From Firmicutes bacterium HGW-Firmicutes-16 (GTDB taxonomy: Bacteria; Bacillota; Clostridia; Oscillospirales; Oscillospiraceae), in assembly GCA_002841545.1 (NCBI GenBank), contig PGZZ01000006.1, forward strand, positions 1 to 64,000: a stretch of DNA of 64,000 nucleotides. The letters are read 5' to 3'. The notes beneath the pieces are model-generated. The model was not told the DNA's origin. It made no database searches and worked only from the letters and a program-made list of their open reading frames with translations. The translations under genes and the position numbers were made by a program. Positions 24,882 through 33,667 of this stretch are shown in pieces (the stretch's first letter is position 1; each line of letters opens with the position of its first letter).

Positions 24882-26261
24882 ATGGAAACGAAAACCACAA
24901 AAAAGCACACTCTGCGAAATGCGATACTTATCATAATAGCAGCACTTGTTGTCGGCGGAGTGCTTTACAAGGTCATTACCGGCTACATAGATACTCTTCC
25001 CAAATTTGACTACGTCTACGGCGATTATTCTGCTGGAAATCTGGCGGCATACCCCGACACCAGTTTTGCGGTGATGAGCGACATTCATTACTACGACACC
25101 TCGCTCGGAACCTCAGGCGCTGCCTTTGAGGAATGCATGCAGTCCGACCGCAAGCTCCTTAAGGAAAGCTCCGAACTTACTGGAAAGGCCATAGACAAAA
25201 TTTTGACTTCCGGCGTCAAGTTTGTACTTGTGAGCGGAGACCTCACAAAGGATGGTGAGCTCATAAACCACGAACAGGTGGCTTCTCAGCTTCAGCGTCT
25301 TGTGGATGCCGGCATCAAGGTCTTTGTCATACCGGGAAACCACGACGTCAATAACCCCGGAGCGGTGAAATACGTCGGGGACGGGAGTGAACGCGTTGAA
25401 AATGTTTCCGAAGAGGATTTCGCGGATATCTATAAAAACTGCGGCTATAGCGATGCGATTATGCGCGACCCTTCCTCGCTCAGCTATGTTGCCGAGCCTC
25501 AAGATGGACTCTGGATTTTGGCACTCGATAGCTGCGAGTCTGAGAACAACACTCCAGATAAGGAGGAAATCTGGGCGGGCGAGCTAGATCAGGCACAAAT
25601 CGACTGGGTTCAGAGCGTGTTGACTCAGGCGCAGGAGCAAGGCAAGGCAGTCATATTGCTCGAGCACCACGGCGTTGTAGAGCACTGGGAAGGCCAGTCA
25701 AAGCTGCATCCTGACTACCTGCTTAGCGACTATAAATACGACGGCAAGTTCTTCTCGTCCTATGGCGTTCGTCTGGCGTTCACTGGTCACTATCATGCGC
25801 AGGACATCTCGCTTGAGGACAACGGGGATGACGGCTTCATCTACGATACGGAGACGGGTTCACTCATAACTCCGCCCTGCTCCTTCAGGCTCTGCACGAT
25901 CTCAAACAACAGTATCACACTGAATTCAACCTATCTTATAGATGAGTACAGTGCGGAGTTCAAGACCCAGTCAATGGATTTCGTGAAGGATACTATATAT
26001 AACGAAGCCTATAAAACACTGAAGGGCTATTACGTCTCCGATAAAGATGCAGATTATTTAGCAAGCGTCATTGCCTCCGCCTATGTTGCTCATTATGACG
26101 GTAACGAGGGCATTTCGGAGCCTGTAACCGTCGACAAGAGCAGGCTGAACCTTTGGGGAAAACTCATCTATTCGCAGTATGAGTATGTCGTTAAAGGTCT
26201 TGCGAAGGACCTGCCGCCAGACGATGCCGACTGCACCTTCAGCCTTGGCGCGGTAGGATAA
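24882..26261 (+). CDS. Secreted/anchored metallophosphoesterase
   Basis: 459 residues. A basic start and signal anchor (about 11-33) precede an extracellular calcineurin-like domain: FAVMSDIHYYD, LVSGDLTKDGE, IPGNHDVNN, LLEHHGVVEH and AFTGHYHAQDI provide all metal ligands. The C-terminal 120 residues (from about 330) form an extra domain without clear motifs. This is the larger type related to 3',5'-cyclic nucleotide or sphingomyelin-like phosphodiesterases; substrate unknown. It differs in layout from the two YkuE-type proteins in the window. The DUF4180 gene follows after 15 bases. Confidence 0.87.
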   Translation: METKTTKKHTLRNAILIIIAALVVGGVLYKVITGYIDTLPKFDYVYGDYSAGNLAAYPDTSFAVMSDIHYYDTSLGTSGAAFEECMQSDRKLLKESSELTGKAIDKILTSGVKFVLVSGDLTKDGELINHEQVASQLQRLVDAGIKVFVIPGNHDVNNPGAVKYVGDGSERVENVSEEDFADIYKNCGYSDAIMRDPSSLSYVAEPQDGLWILALDSCESENNTPDKEEIWAGELDQAQIDWVQSVLTQAQEQGKAVILLEHHGVVEHWEGQSKLHPDYLLSDYKYDGKFFSSYGVRLAFTGHYHAQDISLEDNGDDGFIYDTETGSLITPPCSFRLCTISNNSITLNSTYLIDEYSAEFKTQSMDFVKDTIYNEAYKTLKGYYVSDKDADYLASVIASAYVAHYDGNEGISEPVTVDKSRLNLWGKLIYSQYEYVVKGLAKDLPPDDADCTFSLGAVG

Positions 26262-26276
26262 CAGGAGAGACTTATA

Positions 26277-26636
26277 ATGAATTTTGAAACGGTTGGCGGG
26301 ATCAAGAACATCGTTCTGGTGCGAAGCGACGAACTGGTTATTACTGACGCGAGCTCTGTGCTTGATCTTATCGCTACGGTCAGCTATGAGACGCACTGCG
26401 ACAGGCTGATTGTTGACAAAGCCGCGATAACCGAGGATTTTTTCAAACTCGGCACCGGAGTAGCAGGTGAGATACTTCAAAAATGCGTGAATTATCGCGT
26501 TAAGCTTGCCATTGTCGGTGATTTTTCAGTGTATACCAGTAAGCCGCTTCGGGACTTCATTTATGAGAGCAACAAGGGCAGAGATATTTTCTTCGTTTCG
26601 ACAATTGAAGAGGCAATAGAAAAACTCGAAAGATGA
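26277..26636 (+). CDS. DUF4180 domain protein
   Basis: 119 residues. Typical DUF4180 pattern: SSVLDLIATVSYE, DRLIVDKAAITEDFFKLGTGVAGEILQKCVNYRVKLAIVGDF-type core and SKPLRDFIYESNKGRDIFFV. Small cytoplasmic alpha-beta protein often found near regulators; function unknown. AACAGGAGAG precedes the ATG. It overlaps or abuts the following cupin gene. Confidence 0.85.
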   Translation: MNFETVGGIKNIVLVRSDELVITDASSVLDLIATVSYETHCDRLIVDKAAITEDFFKLGTGVAGEILQKCVNYRVKLAIVGDFSVYTSKPLRDFIYESNKGRDIFFVSTIEEAIEKLER

Positions 26637-26659
26637 CCATTAGGAAGGAAAACGCGCTT

Positions 26660-27007
26660 ATGCTAAAGAAAATAAACATCAAGGACGAAGTCGAGTCAAC
26701 AGGCGGCCTGTACATCTATAAGAAGGTCGGCGTCCTGAATAGTCACGCGCTTAGCGTCGTGCAGGTGGAAAACCGCACACTGGACTTCCATGTCCATGAG
26801 CTCTCCGACGAGCTGTTTTACGTCATTGAAGGCTCGTTTCAGATCGAGACCGAAGATGGGCTTTTGAGAGTCGACGAGGGCGAATTCGTCATCGTGCCCA
26901 AGGGTACAAAGCACAGGCCTGTGGTCGGAGCGCTTGCGAAGTTTATGATGATCGAGCTTGAGGGCACACTGAATAAAGAAAACAGCGGCAATCTCTACGA
27001 AGAGTAA
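26660..27007 (+). CDS. Cupin domain protein
   Basis: 115 residues, single small beta-barrel. Cupin motif 1 is in FHVHELSDELFYVIEGSF (His, His, Glu) and motif 2 in VPKGTKHRPV (His), so a metal could be bound. AGGAAGGA precedes the ATG at 26660; an ATG at 26633 overlaps the end of the upstream gene and would add nine residues. Probably a sugar- or small-molecule-binding or isomerase protein; exact role unknown. Last gene of a three-gene unit. Confidence 0.85.
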   Translation: MLKKINIKDEVESTGGLYIYKKVGVLNSHALSVVQVENRTLDFHVHELSDELFYVIEGSFQIETEDGLLRVDEGEFVIVPKGTKHRPVVGALAKFMMIELEGTLNKENSGNLYEE

Positions 27008-27066
27008 CAGGGACTAAGAAAAGAACGGAGATAATAGCGACTTGGCTATACACCGCGAATAAAGCA

Positions 27067-27095
27067 AAAGCGCCGCCTCACAGAGACGGTGCTTT
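27067..27095 (+). terminator. Probable terminator after the cupin gene
   Basis: AAAGCGCCGCCTC (27067-27079) and GAGACGGTGCTTT (27083-27095) pair at 12 of 13 positions around ACA; no strong T-run. Confidence 0.6.
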
Positions 27096-27103
27096 AGAAT
27101 ATC

Positions 27104-27475
27104 TTACATAAAAATCCACGTTTGTAACGATCTGTATAGAGCCTTGTAGGTGAGAATAAAAAGGGCCTGTACGATGTGGGCAAATTGACGAAAATTGTGA
27201 ACAATTCCTAAAACGTATTGACATAACTCCGGATTAGTTGTATCTTGTAACCAGAGAAAGGGTGATTCCGATGTGGAGTTTAAGCTCTGATTAGATTCCT
27301 TCTCTTGCGCAGGTTCGACAATATCCAAAAACTTTATATCCCCTGCAGTTCTCACTCTTGTGAGAGAACAAAAGTTCAGGCGGTATTTCACGGCGATCCG
27401 TTTAATGGCTGCCAAGAGCTCAAGTAAAACGGCAAACGGTATGTAGAGCAAGGCTAAAAGTCGGTTCCTGAGCAA
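27104..27475 (-). CDS. Uncertain open frame, unknown product
   Basis: A 123-codon frame on the minus strand that could start at TTG 27475 after TTAAGGA. The predicted N-terminus is hydrophobic (LLALLYIPFAVLLELLAAI), followed by a basic stretch and a polar C-terminal part (NPELCQYVLGIVHNFRQFAHIV). No family is recognised. Nothing else explains this 660-base gap, but the ribosome binding site is weak and it may be non-coding or a gene remnant. Confidence 0.28.
   Translation of the reverse strand: MLRNRLLALLYIPFAVLLELLAAIKRIAVKYRLNFCSLTRVRTAGDIKFLDIVEPAQEKESNQSLNSTSESPFLWLQDTTNPELCQYVLGIVHNFRQFAHIVQALFILTYKALYRSLQTWIFM
27218..27246 (+). promoter_or_regulatory. Sigma-A-like promoter in an otherwise unexplained gap
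   Basis: Perfect TTGACA (27218-27223) and TATCTT (27241-27246), spacer 17. It points rightward into about 280 bases without a gene that end in a strong hairpin (27529-27557), so a small untranslated RNA of roughly 300 bases is possible. Confidence 0.4.
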
Positions 27476-27528
27476 TCCTTAAGAAGCGAGGTAAACCAAC
27501 CCGAATGTCAAAAACTGAACAGACGTAG

Positions 27529-27562
27529 CCCCCTGCATACGTTGGATATGCAGGGGGTTGTG
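27529..27562. terminator. Strong hairpin, probable terminator
   Basis: CCCCCTGCATA (27529-27539) and TATGCAGGGGG (27547-27557) form 11 perfect pairs, followed on the plus strand by TTGTGTTTT. Confidence 0.7.
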
Positions 27563-27668
27563 TTTTCGCGTTTACCGGAGTCGTTATACATCGTCAGCGC
27601 TGCCCTGCTGTATCGCATACAGCGACGGGCGGCACTTCCTCGTCCAGTAGGCGCTTTTCTTATATTAA

Positions 27669-27935
27669 TTAAAATATGTATTTCAGAAGCAGCAGCAGGA
27701 CAACTCCGGGAAGACCCAGAATGCCGGCAACAAGGCAATTGACGAGATTTATGGTTAGGCTGAGCCCAAAGATTGCTCCGAAGAAATTGAGAATAACGAG
27801 TGCTATGAAGCCCCCGACCGCGTTCAGCAGAAGTTTTAGCGCCCATTTGAGCGGGGTTTTAAGTATTTTGAAGAGCAGAACGACCAGAAGTATGCAGATG
27901 ACAACCGCACCGACGGTAAGAAAAGAAAACGGCAT
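27669..27935 (-). CDS. bofA: BofA family protein (pro-sigma-K processing inhibitor-like)
   Basis: 88 residues with three to four hydrophobic stretches. The C-terminal part INLVNCLVAGILGLPGVVLLLLL is the BofA signature (NxxxxxxxxxLGLPGVxLL), and KWALKLLLNAVGGFIALVILN is the middle conserved part. In Bacillus, BofA restrains the SpoIVFB protease that activates sigma-K in the mother cell. Presence suggests a spore-forming lineage. The gene lies 30 bases after yaaL, the usual pair. Confidence 0.9.
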   Translation of the reverse strand: MPFSFLTVGAVVICILLVVLLFKILKTPLKWALKLLLNAVGGFIALVILNFFGAIFGLSLTINLVNCLVAGILGLPGVVLLLLLKYIF

Positions 27936-27965
27936 AGGGGAATCTCCTTGTTATGTAGTGTGCGC

Positions 27966-28181
27966 TCAATAAAACCTGTCGCGGTAATGCTTGAGCGCCG
28001 TGTTGTAACGCGATCGGAGCGCGCTTATCTCGAAGATGCAGGCATCCAGAGCGTCCGGGTCCGATGTGCTGTTGAACTGTGAATAAGCTTCACTTAGGTT
28101 TTCGCGAATGGTACCGATCTCGCAGGCGTAGCGGCTGAGCTCCGCTCTGCGAACTTTTTCGGAACGCTTGTTTTTTGGCAT
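27966..28181 (-). CDS. yaaL: YaaL family protein (DUF2508)
   Basis: 71 residues, charged and helical, with EIGTIRENLSEAYSQFN and a C-terminal ALRSRYNTALKHYR. DUF2508 proteins are typically encoded just before bofA, as here. Function unknown. The ATG has GGGAGGAAAAC upstream. Confidence 0.85.
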   Translation of the reverse strand: MPKNKRSEKVRRAELSRYACEIGTIRENLSEAYSQFNSTSDPDALDACIFEISALRSRYNTALKHYRDRFY

Positions 28182-28378
28182 GTTTTCCTCCCGCCTTGAG
28201 TTTCGGGAGCGGGCACACGATTGAATAGAAGGCTAACCTTCGTTCATATCTATGCGTCAGAGCCGAAACGGATGATTAATCTTTGCACACTTTTGCGCTT
28301 TGAATTATTATCACCGAATCAGACGAAAATTAACCGAAAATCGGGAGAAAGGCTTATCTTTTGACCTTTTTGTATCGC

Positions 28379-28407
28379 TTGCATTTTTGGGTATTGTAGG
28401 ATATACT
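28379..28407 (+). promoter_or_regulatory. Sigma-A type promoter for the topoisomerase operon
   Basis: TTGCAT (28379-28384) and TATACT (28402-28407), spacer 17, 67 bases before the first gene. Confidence 0.65.
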
Positions 28408-28473
28408 AAATGAGTCTGATAATTCGAATTTTTACACAAGATATTGTGATTTCAATAAACTCACGGAGGTTCT

Positions 28474-30462
28474 ATGAAGAAAACCACAACAGCTGAATAT
28501 GGCAACACCAGCATTTCACAGCTCAAGGGAGCGGACAGAGTCCGCAAACGTCCGGCAGTAATTTTTGGCTCGGACGGACTTGAGGGCTGTCAGCATGCGG
28601 TTTTTGAGATACTGTCGAACGCTATCGATGAGGGCCGCGAGGGACACGGTGATATTATAACAGTAACGCGGTATTCTGACAAGTCCATAGAGGTCGAGGA
28701 TTTCGGGCGAGGCTGCCCTGTGGACTGGAACGAGAAGGAAAACCGCTTCAACTGGGAGCTGGTTTTCTGCGAATTGTATGCCGGAGGCAAGTATGCCAAC
28801 GACGAGGGTGAAAACTACGAATTCTCACTCGGATTGAACGGACTAGGCTCCTGTGCAACTCAATACGCCAGTGAATTTTTTGACGCTGTGGTCTATCGAG
28901 ACGGTCAAAAGTATACCCTGCACTTTGAGAAGGGCGAGAACGTCGGCGGACTCAAAAAAGAGCCGGCGGACCGCAAAAAAACCGGTTCGCTTTTCCGCTG
29001 GAGACCTGATCTCGCAGTATTTACGGACATCAGCGTGCCGCGTGAATACTTCACCGAGACTCTGCGCCGTCAGGCTGTCGTGAACGCGGGTATTCTTTTC
29101 CGTTTCCGCTGGCAGAAGGACGACGGGAAGTTCGAAGCAGAGGAATTCAAATACGAAAACGGCATCCTTGATTACGTTAATGAGATTGCGGGCGAGGAAA
29201 CGCTTTCCGTTCCCATTTTCATTGAAACAGAGCGCAGGGGACGCGACCGCGAGGACAAGCCCGAATATAAGGTCAAGCTAACGGCGGCTTTCTGCTTTTC
29301 GAATAAGCTAAACTCGATCGAATATTATCATAACTCCTCTTGGCTGGAGTACGGCGGCGCACCGGAGAAGGCGACGAAGAGTGCCTTCACATACGCTGTT
29401 GATGCATATATAAAAAAAATAGGCAAATACCAAAAAAACGAGAGCAAAATAAGCTTTCAGGACATATCAGATTGCCTCATCCTTGTTACGAACTGCTTTT
29501 CTACGCAGACGTCCTATGAGAACCAGACAAAAAAGGCTATAAACAACAAGTTCATCCAAGACGCGATGACAGACTTTTTCCGCCAGCAGCTCGAGGTCTA
29601 TTTCATCGAACACAAGCAGGAGGCGGACAGAATCGCCGAGCAGGTGCTCATTAACAAGCGCAGCCGTGAGCAGGCGGAAAAAGCGCGCCTCAACATCAAA
29701 AAGAAGCTCTCCGGATCGGTAGACATTTCGAACCGCGTTCAGAAGTTTGTCGACTGCCGTACGAAGGATGTGGACAAGCGTGAGATTTACATCGTCGAGG
29801 GCGATTCAGCTCTGGGCGCCTGCAAGCTCTCGCGCGACGCGGATTTTCAGGGCATCATGCCTGTGCGCGGAAAGATACTCAACTGCCTAAAGGCGGATTA
29901 CGGGAAGATATTCAAGAGTGAAATCATTACCGACCTCATCAAGGTTTTGGGCTGCGGCGTCGAGGTCGAAAAGGGACGCGGCAAGGAGCTGTCGACCTTT
30001 GATCCCGACGGACTGCGATGGAACAAAATTATCATCTGCACCGATGCGGACGTTGACGGCTTCCAGATTCGCACGCTGATACTCACGATGATTTACAGAT
30101 TGATGCCGACGCTTATTAAGGAAGGCTTTGTCTATATCGCGGAGACTCCGCTATATGAAATTGAGACTAAGGACAAGACCTATTTCGCCTATTCCGACCG
30201 CGATAAAGCTGAGATAATGGAAAAGCTGGACGGAAAAAAATGCACTATCAACCGGTCGAAGGGACTTGGCGAGAACGACCCCGAAATGATGTGGCTGACC
30301 ACGATGAATCCCGAAACCCGAAGACTTATTAGGGTAATGCCGGAGGATGCGCAGAGCACCTCGGATCAGTTCGACCTTTTGCTCGGCGATAATCTCGCGG
30401 GGCGCAAGGTTCATATAGCGGAGAACGGCTATAAATACATCGATCTCGCGGACATTTCGTAA
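28474..30462 (+). CDS. Type IIA DNA topoisomerase subunit B, divergent (ParE/GyrB-like)
   Basis: 662 residues. GHKL ATPase: EILSNAIDEG (about 46-55), VEDFGRGCPVD (about 72-82) and SLGLNGLGS in place of the usual GGLHGVGA. A transducer domain follows. TOPRIM: IVEGDSALGACKLSRDADFQ (about 438-457), PVRGKILN, CTDADVDGFQIRTL and SKGLGENDPEMMW. All acidic TOPRIM metal ligands and the ATP-binding Asn/Asp are kept, so activity is expected. Several family-constant positions differ from housekeeping GyrB/ParE. Forms an A2B2 enzyme with the next gene, 20 bases downstream. This second topoisomerase pair is known in Clostridia. Confidence 0.9.
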   Translation: MKKTTTAEYGNTSISQLKGADRVRKRPAVIFGSDGLEGCQHAVFEILSNAIDEGREGHGDIITVTRYSDKSIEVEDFGRGCPVDWNEKENRFNWELVFCELYAGGKYANDEGENYEFSLGLNGLGSCATQYASEFFDAVVYRDGQKYTLHFEKGENVGGLKKEPADRKKTGSLFRWRPDLAVFTDISVPREYFTETLRRQAVVNAGILFRFRWQKDDGKFEAEEFKYENGILDYVNEIAGEETLSVPIFIETERRGRDREDKPEYKVKLTAAFCFSNKLNSIEYYHNSSWLEYGGAPEKATKSAFTYAVDAYIKKIGKYQKNESKISFQDISDCLILVTNCFSTQTSYENQTKKAINNKFIQDAMTDFFRQQLEVYFIEHKQEADRIAEQVLINKRSREQAEKARLNIKKKLSGSVDISNRVQKFVDCRTKDVDKREIYIVEGDSALGACKLSRDADFQGIMPVRGKILNCLKADYGKIFKSEIITDLIKVLGCGVEVEKGRGKELSTFDPDGLRWNKIIICTDADVDGFQIRTLILTMIYRLMPTLIKEGFVYIAETPLYEIETKDKTYFAYSDRDKAEIMEKLDGKKCTINRSKGLGENDPEMMWLTTMNPETRRLIRVMPEDAQSTSDQFDLLLGDNLAGRKVHIAENGYKYIDLADIS

Positions 30463-30482
30463 TGAGAGGATAAGAATACTCT

Positions 30483-32726
30483 ATGTCAAAGAAAAAGCAG
30501 CCGGAAAACAAAAAATCCTCAGTAAATCCGGCAGTCGAAGGACTTCACGCGGAGGTGCTTGAGCAGCCCATCACGGAAACGCTTGAAGTGAACTATATGC
30601 CCTATGCGATGAGCGTTATAGTTTCGCGAGCAATTCCGGAGATTGACGGCTTTAAGCCCTCTCACAGAAAGCTCCTATATACAATGTATAAAATGAATCT
30701 GCTGAACGGCGCGCGTACGAAGAGCGCGAACATCGTCGGTCAGACCATGCGCCTGAATCCACACGGTGACGCCGCGATTTATGAGACGATGGTGCGCCTT
30801 TCCAAGGGTTGCGAAGCCCTGCTCACCCCCTTTGTGGACAGTAAGGGCAACTTCGGTAAAACGTATTCACGCGATATGTCCTATGCGGCCTCTCGATATA
30901 CGGAGGCGAAGCTCTCTGATATCTGCACCGAATTGTTCCGCGATATCGATAAAGATACGGTCGACTTCACAGATAACTATGACGGCAGCACGAAGGAACC
31001 GACGCTCCTTCCCACAACTTACCCAAATGTGCTCGTTTCCGCGAACATGGGCATCGCTGTCGGCATGGCAAGCCAAATCTGTGGCTTCAATTTGAATGAA
31101 GTTTGCGAAACCACCATAAACTACTTAAAAGATCCGAGCTATGACATAATGCAGACGCTTACCGCGCCCGATTTTCCAACCGGCGGCGAGCTTATTTATG
31201 ACCGTTCAGAGATGGAGGAAATTTACCGCACAGGCCGCGGAGGCTTTAAGGTGCGGGCAAAGTGGCGTTACCTGAGGGATGAAAACATCATCGAGATTTA
31301 CGAGATACCCTATACCACGACTGTTGAAGCGATAATGGACAAGGTTGCGGAGCTCGTAAAGTTGGGCAAGATAAAAGAGATAAGCGATATGCGTGACGAG
31401 ACCGACCTCGGAGGTCTTAAGGTCGCCATCGACCTCAAACGCGGCATCGACCCCGATAAGCTCATGCAGAAGCTCATGCGTATGACCCCTCTTTGCGACA
31501 GCTTTTCCTGCAACTTTAACATCCTTATTGCAGGCAATCCGCGAGTCATGGGTGTCCATGATGTGCTGGACGAGTGGACGGCTTGGAGAACGGAATGCGT
31601 GCGTCGCAGAGTCTTTTTTGACCTTGCAAAGAAGCGCGACAAGCTGCATTTGCTCAACGGTCTAAAAAAGATACTTTTGGATATCGACAAGGCCATCGCG
31701 ATTATCCGCAATACCGAGCTTGAGGCGGAGGTTGTTCCGAACCTTATGATTGGCTTCGGAATCGACCGCATACAGGCAGAGTTCGTAGCAGAAATTAGGC
31801 TCCGCAACATCAACAAGGAATATATTTTCAAGCGCGTCGAGGAGACGGCACAGCTCGAAAAGGACATTGCGGACCTTGAGGATATCCTCAATTCTTCGCG
31901 CAGAGTGAAAAAAATCATAATTGATGAGCTTACCGAAATCATCAAGAAGTATCCCACGCCCCGAAAAACGGCTCTCGTATATTCCCACGAGGTCGAGGAG
32001 CCGGACGCGGAGGACGAGATTGAGGATTATCCCGTCACACTGTTTTTATCGCGTGAAGGCTATTTCAAAAAGATAACACCGCTGTCTCTGCGTATGGGCG
32101 GCGAGCAGAAGTATAAGGAAAACGACGGACCCTTCCAGGAATTTGAAGCCGCGAACAGGGACGAGCTCCTTATCTTTACGGACAAGCAACAGGTCTACAA
32201 AGTCCGCCTTTCGGACTTCGAGGATTCAAAGGCCTCGGTGCTGGGAGTATACCTGCCCACACATCTTGAGATGGACGAGGGCGAAACCGTACTTTGCATG
32301 ATAAACCCGGGCGATTACAGCCCGCATATTCTATTTTTCTTCGAAAATGGAAAGGTCGCGCGGCTGGAGCTTTCTGCCTACGCAACCAAAACGAACAGAA
32401 AGCGCCTCACGGGCGCCTATTCCGACAAGAGTCCCGTTGTTGCCATCCTGCCAATAGCGGAGGACAAGGAAGTCGCCGTTCTTTCAACGGAAGGACGCGC
32501 AATGGTCTTCTCGACAGCACTGCTCACGCCGAAAACTTCGCGCACCACAATCGGCGTTTCTCTTATGAATCTAAAGCCGAAATTCAAGGTTGAAAAGGTG
32601 TTGTTCGCGGAAAAAAGCCCAATCAAGAATACAGCGCGATACAGGGCGAGGACGATACCGGTTGCCGGAGCAATTCTGCGCGAAGAAGACAGAGAAGAAA
32701 AACAAATGAGTCTTATCGATGAATGA
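30483..32726 (+). CDS. Type IIA DNA topoisomerase subunit A, divergent (ParC/GyrA-like)
   Basis: 747 residues. The DNA-gate domain has MPYAMSVIVSRAIPEIDGFKPSHRKLLY, the catalytic Tyr139 in ASRYTEAKLS, and NPHGDAAIYET in the quinolone-sensitive region. Here the position of E. coli GyrA Ser83 is Ala97 and Asp87 is Glu101, and the usual HPHGD is NPHGD. A coiled-coil arm (about 380-500) is followed by a C-terminal beta-pinwheel region; no GyrA box was seen, so relaxation/decatenation is more likely than supercoiling. Immediately downstream of the B subunit; the next gene follows after 23 bases. Confidence 0.9.
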   Translation: MSKKKQPENKKSSVNPAVEGLHAEVLEQPITETLEVNYMPYAMSVIVSRAIPEIDGFKPSHRKLLYTMYKMNLLNGARTKSANIVGQTMRLNPHGDAAIYETMVRLSKGCEALLTPFVDSKGNFGKTYSRDMSYAASRYTEAKLSDICTELFRDIDKDTVDFTDNYDGSTKEPTLLPTTYPNVLVSANMGIAVGMASQICGFNLNEVCETTINYLKDPSYDIMQTLTAPDFPTGGELIYDRSEMEEIYRTGRGGFKVRAKWRYLRDENIIEIYEIPYTTTVEAIMDKVAELVKLGKIKEISDMRDETDLGGLKVAIDLKRGIDPDKLMQKLMRMTPLCDSFSCNFNILIAGNPRVMGVHDVLDEWTAWRTECVRRRVFFDLAKKRDKLHLLNGLKKILLDIDKAIAIIRNTELEAEVVPNLMIGFGIDRIQAEFVAEIRLRNINKEYIFKRVEETAQLEKDIADLEDILNSSRRVKKIIIDELTEIIKKYPTPRKTALVYSHEVEEPDAEDEIEDYPVTLFLSREGYFKKITPLSLRMGGEQKYKENDGPFQEFEAANRDELLIFTDKQQVYKVRLSDFEDSKASVLGVYLPTHLEMDEGETVLCMINPGDYSPHILFFFENGKVARLELSAYATKTNRKRLTGAYSDKSPVVAILPIAEDKEVAVLSTEGRAMVFSTALLTPKTSRTTIGVSLMNLKPKFKVEKVLFAEKSPIKNTARYRARTIPVAGAILREEDREEKQMSLIDE

Positions 32727-32749
32727 TTTTTAGAAGAGGTGCTAATGCC

Positions 32750-33622
32750 TTGAAAAAAGAATCCGAATCACTACTTCAAACTGCTCTGAAGATTTTTAAG
32801 ATAATACTGGGCTCCGCAATATTTGCTGTCGGCATCCAGTGGTTCTATTACCCGGCAACCCTCCTTTCGGGAGGCGTCACGGGTGTTTCAATGATGATTA
32901 ACTATCTCACCGGCTTGCCCATCGGCGTAATGATGTTTGCCATGAACATTCCGCTGTTTATAATAGCGTTCAAAAGCTATGGGTGGAGATTTGTTGCGGG
33001 CTCACTTCTCGGAACTTTTGCCTGCTCCTTATTTATCGATCTTCTGGCACTTGTTGATTTCACAATAACCGCGGAACCCTTCCTTGCCGCTATCTACGGC
33101 GGCATCATAACAGGTCTCGGGCTTGGCATCGTCTATACGACAGGCTCGACCACTGGCGGAACCGACATCCTTGCCAAGCTGATACGGGAAAAATATCCGT
33201 ATGTTAACTTTGGCACTATGATACTCGTGTTGGACGCCGTAATAATCGTGGTCTATGCAGTAATATTTCAAAAATATGATAGGGCGATGTATACGGTCAT
33301 CGCGGTTTATATCGCGGCGCGAGTCATCGACCTTGTGCTTTACGGTTCGTCACAGTCCAAGCTCTGCCATATAATCTCTGAATATAGCGATGAGATACAA
33401 AGCGAGATTGTGAAGGAGCTGAACAGGGGTGTGACCGTGCTTCAGGGCAAGGGCGCGTATTCAGGGGCGGACAAGCAGATTTTGCTCTGCGTTGTCAAGA
33501 GACAGCAGATAGTCGAAATTAAAAAAATCGTCAAGAACATCGATAAAAAAGCCTTCGTTATCGTCACTGATACGCGCGACGTCTTCGGCGAGGGCTTTGG
33601 AGACATTTCAATCGACAAATGA
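32750..33622 (+). CDS. YitT family membrane protein
   Basis: 290 residues using TTG 32750, which AGAGGTG precedes; an ATG at 32723 overlaps the previous stop and lacks a site. Five to six membrane helices: ALKIFKIILGSAIFAVGIQWF, LLSGGVTGVSMMINYLTGLPIG, GIITGLGLGIVYTTGSTTGGTDILAKL are family hallmarks. A cytoplasmic C-terminal DUF2179 domain (about 210-290) has GVTVLQGKGAYSG and DTRDVFGEGF. Function unknown; widespread in Firmicutes. Probably in the topoisomerase operon. Confidence 0.9.
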   Translation: MKKESESLLQTALKIFKIILGSAIFAVGIQWFYYPATLLSGGVTGVSMMINYLTGLPIGVMMFAMNIPLFIIAFKSYGWRFVAGSLLGTFACSLFIDLLALVDFTITAEPFLAAIYGGIITGLGLGIVYTTGSTTGGTDILAKLIREKYPYVNFGTMILVLDAVIIVVYAVIFQKYDRAMYTVIAVYIAARVIDLVLYGSSQSKLCHIISEYSDEIQSEIVKELNRGVTVLQGKGAYSGADKQILLCVVKRQQIVEIKKIVKNIDKKAFVIVTDTRDVFGEGFGDISIDK

Positions 33623-33667
33623 AGTCGCGCCGTCACGGTTTGTCGGTGCGCGGAAGGAGCGGGAGGC

